Shown: positions 13,146 through 22,300 of the stretch, piece by piece
Layout: every line of letters starts with the position of its first letter
Position numbering within the stretch: the first letter of the stretch is position 1
Source of the DNA: Beroe ovata
Taxonomy: Eukaryota; Ctenophora; Nuda; Beroida; Beroidae
Direction of reading: 5' to 3'
Length of the DNA stretch: 64,000 bases
NCBI GenBank assembly: GCA_946803715.1
Contig: CAMPET010000198.1
Location: 37,848-101,847 of the forward strand
Made by a program: the position numbers and the translations under genes
Notes under the pieces: model-generated
The model's database searches: none
The model's input: only the letters and a program-made list of their open reading frames with translations
Told to the model about the DNA's origin: nothing

Positions 13146-16100
13146 ATGCCATCCAAAATATATGGGTTGCCTAGGGAGGAAATTGAGATTGAATTCATGC
13201 TTCCGCAAGATCGTTCAGTTTTCATGAATGCACCTGTGAATGGAAAGATACAAGATATGAAGATAAAGCTTTGGCACTTTCTTGTTTCACAGGGGCTTGA
13301 GTTAAGTGGTGCACCAGCAGATTACATATTCAGCTACAGTTATGAACTTAATGTTTATGAAATAATTGATGAAAATGTATTGCTGTGCTGCTTAGATATA
13401 TTTAGACTTTGGAAAAGTGATGAAACCCTAATGAAATGGCTTGAAGTCAGGCCCAGAAATAGAATACTTTCAAGACATGAAAAAGATATGGTCAGTATGG
13501 TACAGTCTCTAATAGGCTTCACCTCTGCTGATCTTGGAGTTGAGGGGAATGTTGAAATGCAATGTGCAAGGAAAAATTTTGCAGCAGTCCGTCAAACAGT
13601 AGAAAAGCTTAGAGACCCTTATACTTATTATCATGGCCCACGAGTTATCCCCCACCCTCTCCCACTACATTTACTCAAACGTTGTAAAGATCAAATATTA
13701 TTTGTAGAGTTCTTTTTTCCCAGTGGAAGCACTAAAGCCCAATTGAATGAACTTTTTGATAAAAGTGCTGATTTTGTTAGAGATGAAATGTTCCCTAAAG
13801 ACCCTGTGAAAAGAACTCTTTATGGGCTTAATGAGGATTCAGAATCATCAGACTTTGTGCTCAAAGTTGCTGGGCTGGACGATTACCTAACTGGGGAAAT
13901 ACCTTTCATTGACTTCGTGCATGTTCGTGAGTGTTTGGTGAGAAAAGAGCATATAGACTTATGGTATTCAGAAAAACCCAGTGTCCCACCTGATGAAGAT
14001 CCAATGTTGAACACTCCTCTGCTAGATCCATCAGAAAAGTATAAACTGTACCAGTCAGACCTAAAAATTGTTGGAAAACTTCATACAAATATAGCCGCAC
14101 TGAGCCTTTGGGACATAAATCAAAAGTTGCGACTGAGGATAATCGGTTGTGAAGGAATTTCTGATCCTGAGGATGATTTATCACATATCTATGTGCAGTC
14201 AACTCTTTTCCATGGACAAAATCCGCTTTCTGCACCAGGTTCCACGAAACAGGTCGAGTTTTCAACATCCCCCTCTTGGTATCAATGGCTGACTTATGAT
14301 ATTTCTCTTAGAAATGTCCCACAGGATTTGAAATTTCACCTTCATGTCAAAGCAATAACTCGAGGTCAACGTAAGAAATCTCTCTCTGAAGAGAATAAGC
14401 CTAAAGTGTCAAAGAAGAATCAAGTGCCTGGAAAATGTGACAATTCTAAAGACATATCAGCTGCTGTTGATGGAGAAGACATATCCATTGCTTGGATCAA
14501 TCTCCCCTTGATAGATTTCAGATCTCAATTGAAGACTGGGAAAATATCACTAAAATGCTGGAGTATCAGTGATGATTCTGAGAATTCTGTTCCACCGTAC
14601 CCTGATGGTGTTGTAAGTGAAAACCCCAGTTCTAATTGTATTACACTGCATTGTGAGTTACCCGAGTTTATGTTCCCTGTCATAGTACCCTCATACCCAG
14701 AACCCCCAGAAAATATTGACCAGGGTCCAATACCTAGTCCATCAGAGCAGAGTAGACTAGAGGCCCTGATGTACAACGTTGATGCTTTGAATGGAATAAG
14801 TGATAAAGAGAAAGAACTTATATGGAAATACAGAAGGTTTCTCAAGAATTATGACCAAGCCTTGCCAAAACTCTTGCAAAGTGTTGATTGGTGTTACCAG
14901 GAGAATGTAGAAGAGATTATTCAAATGTTGCAGGTTTGGGCATCGCCACGGATTGAAGTTATCCTTGAACTTTTGTCATGCCGGACTCCTAACTCTGTGA
15001 TACGTGCATATGCAGTTTCTTGCTTAGGAAAACTTGACATTTACACTGTCAGTACTTATCTTTTGCAGCTAATAGAGGCTCTGAAATATGAAACTTACCA
15101 CGATTCCCCTCTTGCAAGACTTCTTCTGAGAAGAGCTTTAGAAAACAGAGAATTTGGACATTTCTTCTTCTGGCATTTGAGGAGCATGATAGACCGTTCT
15201 GAACACCAAGTGAGAATTGGCTTGATCTTGGAGTCATATATCCGTGGCTGTGGCGATGAACAGAGATTCAGATTGCTTGCCCAAGTTCGAACATGTTCCA
15301 TGCTGAAGAATATTGCACAGCAGCTAAAATCCGATAAATATCAGAATGATGCCCAACGCAAGTCATACCTAATTGAAGCACTCCAAAATGACGACTTTCC
15401 GAATAACTCTTCTCCCGTGTTCAATCCTCTGATTATTCTTGGGAAAATCATACCCCGGGAATGTACTTTCTTTGACTCTAAGAAGAAGCCTCTACTTCTG
15501 GTTTTCGAGAACGGCGATAGAAACAACACAAACAGGAAATCTGTAAGAGTGATATTCAAACATGGAGATGATATTACACAGGACATGGTTACCATCCAGA
15601 TGTTGAAACTCATGGAAGATATGTGGCAGCAAAGTGCACTTGACTTGTACATGATGCCATATGGGTGCATAAGAACCAGTAGGAATTGTGGCATGATCGA
15701 ATATATTGATGCCATGACCTTGTCCGATATAATGTTGGAGCATGGCGGAGTAACAGGTGTATTTCGTGCAGAGTTGCTGAAGGAATGGCTCAGCCAGCAG
15801 AACACGTACAAGATTGACCTCGATAGAGCCCTCCAGCTGTTTACCATGAGTTGTGCGGGTTACTGTGTTGCGACCTACGTGTTGGGAATTGGTGACAGAC
15901 ACAGCAGTAATATTATGGTCAAGCGTAACGGCGCCTATTTCCACATAGATTTCGGGCATTTTCTCGGTAACGTGAAATACTTTGAGGTCCTTGGATTGAA
16001 CATAAAGCGGGAGAGAGTCCCATTTGTCTTCACGTCTACTCTTGCATTTGTAATGGGTGGTAGGGATGGGGAACTCTTCAAGCAGTTCGAAGGGATGGCA

Positions 16101-16343
16101 TGCAGGGCTTTCGCAGTCCTGAGAAAGCACTCTCATCTGTTGGTGAATGCTTTATCGTTGCTGTTAAAGGCAGGCATGCCAGAACTGCAGTCAAGTAAAG
16201 ACATCGAATATTTGCACTCAACTCTGTTGTTACATAAGAGTGAGTCTCAAGCAGCGTATCATTTTCAATCGCTCATCAATGATACACTGAAGGACAAATC
16301 AACTGCTCTTAATTTCCTTGCACACACTCTAAAACATTTATAA
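13146..16343 (+). CDS. PIK3CA: Class IA phosphoinositide 3-kinase catalytic subunit p110, intronless
   Basis: About 1065 residues in a single exon. Domains in order: adaptor(p85)-binding domain (IEIEFMLPQDRSVFM), Ras-binding domain (about 190-290), C2 (about 315-500), helical PIK domain (about 540-720) and kinase. The kinase shows the affinity-pocket strand VIFKHGDDITQDM, MMPYGC, the catalytic loop GIGDRHSSNIMV and the activation-loop start HIDFGHFLGN, then KRERVPFVF, all intact. It phosphorylates PtdIns(4,5)P2 at the membrane when recruited through p85 to phosphotyrosine YxxM sites. The ABD and RBD mark class IA. It probably represents the single ancestor of vertebrate alpha/beta/delta, so the symbol is approximate. 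I chose the ATG at 13146, just after an acceptor-like site; an in-frame upstream extension has no ATG. A 3.2-kb intronless ORF is striking beside intron-dense neighbours. Confidence 0.93.
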   Translation: MPSKIYGLPREEIEIEFMLPQDRSVFMNAPVNGKIQDMKIKLWHFLVSQGLELSGAPADYIFSYSYELNVYEIIDENVLLCCLDIFRLWKSDETLMKWLEVRPRNRILSRHEKDMVSMVQSLIGFTSADLGVEGNVEMQCARKNFAAVRQTVEKLRDPYTYYHGPRVIPHPLPLHLLKRCKDQILFVEFFFPSGSTKAQLNELFDKSADFVRDEMFPKDPVKRTLYGLNEDSESSDFVLKVAGLDDYLTGEIPFIDFVHVRECLVRKEHIDLWYSEKPSVPPDEDPMLNTPLLDPSEKYKLYQSDLKIVGKLHTNIAALSLWDINQKLRLRIIGCEGISDPEDDLSHIYVQSTLFHGQNPLSAPGSTKQVEFSTSPSWYQWLTYDISLRNVPQDLKFHLHVKAITRGQRKKSLSEENKPKVSKKNQVPGKCDNSKDISAAVDGEDISIAWINLPLIDFRSQLKTGKISLKCWSISDDSENSVPPYPDGVVSENPSSNCITLHCELPEFMFPVIVPSYPEPPENIDQGPIPSPSEQSRLEALMYNVDALNGISDKEKELIWKYRRFLKNYDQALPKLLQSVDWCYQENVEEIIQMLQVWASPRIEVILELLSCRTPNSVIRAYAVSCLGKLDIYTVSTYLLQLIEALKYETYHDSPLARLLLRRALENREFGHFFFWHLRSMIDRSEHQVRIGLILESYIRGCGDEQRFRLLAQVRTCSMLKNIAQQLKSDKYQNDAQRKSYLIEALQNDDFPNNSSPVFNPLIILGKIIPRECTFFDSKKKPLLLVFENGDRNNTNRKSVRVIFKHGDDITQDMVTIQMLKLMEDMWQQSALDLYMMPYGCIRTSRNCGMIEYIDAMTLSDIMLEHGGVTGVFRAELLKEWLSQQNTYKIDLDRALQLFTMSCAGYCVATYVLGIGDRHSSNIMVKRNGAYFHIDFGHFLGNVKYFEVLGLNIKRERVPFVFTSTLAFVMGGRDGELFKQFEGMACRAFAVLRKHSHLLVNALSLLLKAGMPELQSSKDIEYLHSTLLLHKSESQAAYHFQSLINDTLKDKSTALNFLAHTLKHL

Positions 16344-16710
16344 CTGAATGATTTTATGCTATAAGTCCCACTTTATTTCTTCATTGATAACTTTTCTTAT
16401 TTTGAAATAACCTCCCCATTTTTCTAATCTTAATTCTATTTGCTTTTGATGTAATGATGTGTTGTGTCACCTATCCGACTATCGTGCTGTCTGCTGGTGT
16501 CTGCTAAATGTTTGAATTAGATTTCAAGTAGCACATAGATAGGTAGTTTTCGGATTTTTCAGTACATAGCGTTACCTAGGTACAGGATAAATAGCGGTGC
16601 ACATGAATCATCTCGAATCAAGCGTGATCCGTACACATATGATAGTGTCCTGACGTAAGGTGTCTCTGTCCCAATTCAATAGTTCGATGCAGCCAACGAC
16701 CAAGTGACTG
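16344..16710. other. Short PI3K / F-box spacer
   Basis: An AT-rich gap of 367 bp between two same-strand single-exon genes. I see no coding potential, no poly-A tract that would mark a retrocopy, and no clear AATAAA signal immediately after the PI3K stop. Confidence 0.6.
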
Positions 16711-17835
16711 ATGGATACATTAGATGACATAAGAAATTTCCTCGACTACATCGTAACGACTCCAGAAGATGAAGTTGAGGATAGCACCAAAGCATCAATA
16801 AATGTCCTCAATGATGACGTTTTGCGGATGATCCTTTTTAATCTGGACGAAAGCGTCCTACAATCTCCAAACATTCAATTGGTCTGCAAAAGGTGGTTTA
16901 TCCTTGCCAATAGAATATTATATTGTCACCCAAGGCTGACAATAACCTGTTGTGATTCACAGAAAACCGGATACAATCTTTTAGTTCGTATGAGACGTGG
17001 CATCTTCTGTCTTGTGCAAGCTCTGTATTTTTCAGATCATATTATTTCTGAGTTGGTTTTGTCATCTACTCACGACTTCAAAACTATGTTCTCAAAAGCA
17101 CTTTTCGAGGCCATCACAGAACTCTGTCCAAATTTAGAGAAACTGACATTGGATTGCTTCATTCACCTTTACAATATAAGTCCTGCTGAATTGCCATTCC
17201 CGTTTCCCAAAAATCTCCGAGAATTATCAGTGAAAGGCTCTTGGTGCCGGGACCACGTTCTGACGAACTTTCTCAATCCAAACAGCACAACTTTGCAGAA
17301 ACTGGTTTTTGTGCGGGGCGGTATATGTCGTGGACTATCAATAACAGAGAATTTAGCAAAATGCCAGCTCAAGGTTATTAACCTTACGCATTGCTGGCGA
17401 CTGAGTCCTCAATTGATATCTTTTATCTTCCAAACTTATCACGAATCTTTGGAGGAACTTCACTTGTCCGCGTGTCATATGGCCCTTGAGATTCCTTCAG
17501 GACTGATCATGAAAAAGTTAAGGTCTGTAACCATGTATGAACTCTACATGGATGGGTGCACAATACAAACTCACGATACTGGTGTTATGTGGAGCTATTT
17601 CAGAGCTATGGAAAACATTGAGGAACTTTATATCTTAACGTGCAGTACTGCTTTGTTTCAAAAGTTTCGACCATGTCAGTTCTTCGACTATTTGAGTATG
17701 ATCAAAACCCTGAGGAATCTGAGAGAACTAACTCTGCCCCTTGAGCCGATGAGGCATGGCATGTTTGGGGATAGCTCAGTAGTTACTGAACTTCGAGAGA
17801 GAGGGGTGAGGGTGAGGATAGACTGTAGCTTATAG
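16711..17835 (+). CDS. F-box / leucine-rich repeat protein, intronless
   Basis: A 374-residue protein. Residues about 30-75 form an F-box (INVLNDDVLRMILFNL ... IQLVCKRWFILANRIL). The remainder carries irregular FBXL-type leucine-rich repeats (for example CPNLEKLTLDCF, NLRELSVKGSW, TLQKLVFVRGG, LKVINLTHCWRL, SLEELHLSACH). In this family the F-box binds SKP1 in an SCF ubiquitin ligase and the repeats select the substrate. No close named relative is evident to me, so the substrate is unknown. There are no transmembrane segments. Like the PI3K just upstream it has no introns. Confidence 0.85.
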   Translation: MDTLDDIRNFLDYIVTTPEDEVEDSTKASINVLNDDVLRMILFNLDESVLQSPNIQLVCKRWFILANRILYCHPRLTITCCDSQKTGYNLLVRMRRGIFCLVQALYFSDHIISELVLSSTHDFKTMFSKALFEAITELCPNLEKLTLDCFIHLYNISPAELPFPFPKNLRELSVKGSWCRDHVLTNFLNPNSTTLQKLVFVRGGICRGLSITENLAKCQLKVINLTHCWRLSPQLISFIFQTYHESLEELHLSACHMALEIPSGLIMKKLRSVTMYELYMDGCTIQTHDTGVMWSYFRAMENIEELYILTCSTALFQKFRPCQFFDYLSMIKTLRNLRELTLPLEPMRHGMFGDSSVVTELRERGVRVRIDCSL

Positions 17836-18641
17836 GATGGTTTGTACGAACAGAACAAACTGTTGGATGAAGAGTAAGCACTTTGCATTATGCTGCATGT
17901 CCGCTTGCATGTTGAGCTAGGTGATCAATACGGACCATGAAATAAGTTAATAACGGCATGGTTACAATGCATGATAGGGATAAGATTTTCTTTGGATTCG
18001 ATACTCTACAGTATGCACAGTGACCACTCAAAACTCTACTAATATAAGTGTACTGTTGTTAGGAGACACCAGCACCAGAACACTTTTGCAAGGGTTGAAT
18101 TAGTTTCGAACACTATAAAATTACAATATATTTGAAAATATATGTAATTTGTGTTTTCAAAATGAAAACATAAAATAGTTTTAGGTAGAAAAGCTTAAAT
18201 TACCTAATAAATTAACGCTAAATATTGCAAGAGACTCCAAAATAGGAAGTGATGTAGTATTTTATTTTCCCCTAATTCAACTTTTGTACTCCATTTTCAA
18301 GAATGCGTTCTTGATAATTTGATAAAAATGAGATTTTTGATAACTGTAGAATATGCTATTTGTTAATGCATCATCATAGTTTGAAGATTACATTATTAAA
18401 TTTTGTTAATATCAATTGATACCTACTGATGTATTACATTTATACCTACTTCTTTTATATAAAAATGATTTTTCTGTAACAATCATTCCGAATCGCTTAA
18501 TTCCAGACCTGTGGGCTGTGTTTGATGAGACCTATCAATAAATAAACATTCTATCTATCAATATTCAATAGCACTATATGTCACGGCACGTCTAAAGAAC
18601 TACTGCATCTCACAACATTCGATACTGAGATCAAACAGATC
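17836..18641. other. AT-rich spacer, F-box / LBR-like
   Basis: About 800 bp of AT-rich DNA between two same-strand genes. Tandem AATAAATAAA at about 18537-18546 could serve as a distal poly-A signal for the F-box gene, or be chance. No exon was recognised. Confidence 0.5.
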
Positions 18642-19345
18642 ATGGCTGATGGTGATGTGCCTGAAATTGCTAAGCCGGGAATGAATTTAGTAAGTGCTAC
18701 CCACTCTTCTGATCATACACATGTTTGAAAAATGGACCACACACAGTACACACACACGAACACACACACACACNCAAACACAGTCACACACATACATTGT
18801 ACTAAACTCTCCCTGTCTCAGGTAGAAGAGACTCCCTCATCACCCAAAACGCCGAGGAGGAGAAGGTCCCGGTCCCCCGCCCCTCAGACCCCCAAGTCAA
18901 GGGGCAGGAGTCGGTCTCCTAGCAGGAGGCAGAGTATCAGACGGTCGCCCTCCCCTCACAGATACAATACGAGGAATAACCAGATGCAGAGTGGCGGAGA
19001 AACGTCTGCAGAGGGTTAGAGGGGGTGTTTGAACTCTTTTATTAACTCAAGTTTACGTATAGTTTTTGTATTTTGATGTCTAGCCCGCTTGTAGGTTTAA
19101 CCAACACCTATTCACTACTTCAGTAGCGACTTTTGTAGGTGTGTTTGCGACTACGAAGAGGTTGTCTCTCAAAGTGGTAGGATTGGTGAAACAGTACCAG
19201 AGTTTGGGTTTAGAACTGTGCAAGTGTATTGCAGCTCTTACTGTCATTTTTATAGCTGTCACTTTGTGCTCCAAACAGAAGTGCCAATTCCAGCTCCCGA
19301 AAGAGGTGTGTGCATGTGTTTTTGTGTGTGTGTGTGTCGGTGTCT

Positions 19346-19378
<33 letters not shown>

Positions 19379-22300
19379 AGTTTGTGTTTGTGCGTGTGTG
19401 TGCCTGTGTCTGTTTCTGCTTTTGTGTCTGCTTTTATGTCTGATAATTTGTTCCTTATTTTGTAATCACCAACCCACCTAGATTCCAGATCCTATGAAGC
19501 TGCTCGGTCTGTACGAAGAGGCTGTTTTCCTGAAGTCTGTGACCAGTTACCTTGTCTTTGCTCTGATATTCCTCGTTCCTATTGGTCAGGTAACTGCCTC
19601 AGTCCATCTTCCACACGTGTGTTTCCCCCACTCTCTGTTACCATGGTAACAATGTTGACTCATGGTAACAATATTACATAATGCTGGCACATGGTAACAA
19701 TGTCCACCAATTTCCAGGTTGTTGAAGGTCTACCCTTGGCACACGGCAAATACTCATATCTCTGTAACGGTAAGTACCCCGCGATTGGTTATGTATCTGT
19801 TTCAGACCTCTCCCCATGTCCTCCGACCCCGTGACCCCGGCTGTTTTATCGGTCCATAGCGTGGTCCATAGCTTGGTCTACAGCTATAACTAGTTGTAAT
19901 AGATTAGAGAGGGATTTAATCTCTGGCTCTACAATGTTGAGAGTTAAGCAAATTATTGGTCAGTAAAATAGAGTCATGCTTCACGGAAGTTGCTGTACGT
20001 CGGTGGAGAGTTAATTACCCCATTAGTTAATTACCCCATTAGTTAATTACACTCATCACTTCTCATTGTGTACGTATGGTGTCGTATGTTGAGTGTCATT
20101 AACAAAATATGAGATAATGCATTTGCGAATAACAAACAGCTAAATAGTTTTAAGCCAATGTGACATCGGAGAGATTGCTCTGTGGGGTCATGGAATTGTT
20201 CATGTGAATATGCGAAAAATTTTCGAGTCCATTGTGCGAGCAAAAAATAATCAAAATAATCTGAAGGTATCCTTCTAGGGTTCTGTATTATAGTATAAAT
20301 GATGTCATGAGTATACTCAGTCAACAGTGTATAGGAAGTGATAACGATGCACAGTGTTAACAGACTGTAATATACATACCACTGTACTATGAATTGTCTA
20401 TCTGTCGCCGTGCACTATACACAATACAATGTATAGTTCAGATACTAATGTACCTGGCTTTAATGATAGGTACCCAAAACATTGTGGAACGAACTTCCTT
20501 GATAACTCCGCGCGAATGAATATTTCTTGATAACCCCATGCGTCTCCATTATTAAACACGTGAAAGCAAACTGCAGTTCCGTGTACATTTTCCTGCGAGA
20601 TGATGTACACTTTTGTCTAATTATCTTCGTAATAGGCTTGACATTGTTGCACTGCACTAGTTATTATAACGTACAGTTTAAATTGACAATTATACTGGTA
20701 ATATGCGGTAACCACTTCATGAAATTCCGGTTCATTGTACATTCCCTTGCATTCTATTTAGTATATCAAAATCACGATGGAGTGTGATACTATTGGAGGC
20801 GACAGCCAATAAGAAGACCGAATACTTTGCACGTGGTATTTTATCATCCAATCAGAAGGCAGTATAGGATAGCTGTACTCATAGTGTACATTTCCTGTTG
20901 CAGTTTCCTGATGTTATACATCCCCTACATTTTACACTGTCGAATGAAGAATGTACGAAGGTACAATGTACAGATTACAGAATGCATCGACCAACATAGT
21001 TGGCCAAACAGTGGTCATTGCTCATTATGGAATTTATACTATTGACAGTGAAATTAGAGTTAGGGTTCATTGCTATTAGGCAAAATATAGAGTTGCCCCA
21101 TTACTGTATGGGAATTGTTTAATACTGACCTGAAAATGAACCGTCACAAAATGAACGGTGAAATGAGCAATATGTGCCTAGCAGGAAGTGGTTTCGATCC
21201 ACTGACCTTTGGGTTATGACCCCAATACGCTTCCTCTGCGCCATCCTGCTAGACAACCTATACAGTATCGACATAGCGATGTACAATGCAGACTGAAGTT
21301 TAAACCTGTCTGAATTATTGCTTTAGACTATCCTTTTAGATGGCCATCCGTAGACCTTAACTACGCTTTTTGAAAGAACTATAAGTGCTTCCCAAATAAG
21401 TACTATTAGGGACTAGGGTACCTATTTATTTGTAGACATGACAACTGCATCTTGGCCAATTATGGAATGTTGTATGGCAACGCACAACACTTGGCACAAA
21501 GTTATTTGCCGCGCTTCATCATAACTGTATTTCGCGTAAGGCGCGAGACATTTTTGACGCGAATGTCTGCGCGTCATACTAATTTGAAAATTAATTTGGG
21601 CGCGTGCGCGCGCTTCATTTCAGCCCAATTTCCATTCAACAATACTTTCAAAGAGGTCAAACAAGTCACAAGGTTTTTTCATACAGCCTAAACGTCCTAA
21701 GAACTCACAATGGAAGTGAGTATAGATCTCATAGTTTTTATCCAAATCAAAATTAAGCTTCCTGAATTACCAGTATGTATGGTGTCATAAGTACGGTGTC
21801 ACAAGTACGCTAAATGAAATGAAAGATTATCGATGAATATAATGACTTAAATTAGTTGCGGCAAAGCCGATTGTACAAAGCAAAAGTTTCTAGCAGGAAG
21901 TGGTTTCGATCCACCGACCTCTGGGTTATGGGCCCAGCACGCTTCCACTGCGCCACCCTGCTATCTGCCTGCAGCAGAAATTTGAATGATTTAGACGTTT
22001 TGCGAGAACATAGAGTAGAGTTCATGATTTAAATATCTGGCTGAAGATCGTTTAAATAAGGCTTCGTGCAATGAGAATCTAGCCATTGCAATTGGGGACT
22101 GGTCATCAAGCAGGGTGGCGCAGTGGAAGCGTGCTGGGCCCATAACCCAGAGGTCGGTGGATCGAAACCACTTCCTGCTAGCAACTTTTGCCGTTTGATG
22201 GACTGAATCATAGTGTCGCGGTACAGTCCGTTTACCATTCATACCACCGTCGCAGGTCCTGCAGTACTACTACTTTGCTTGGTGCTCCAGTATTTTGGAC

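Noticed and set aside
13906-16136. Several antisense open frames over the PI3K gene, the longest 214 codons
   Set aside because: They lie opposite a well-conserved kinase coding sequence, have no family resemblance and no splice logic. They are shadows of the sense frame.
19015-19019. Stop codon ending the RS-rich exon of the LBR-like gene, suggesting a separate short RS protein
   Set aside because: A donor at 19015 (GAGG/gttag) joins 19139 in the correct phase, and the following exons continue into unmistakable LBR sequence. The RS segment is also expected there.
20043-21045. Several 60-93-codon open frames in LBR-like intron 5
   Set aside because: No recognisable family, no splice context, and they overlap on both strands in AT-rich intron DNA.
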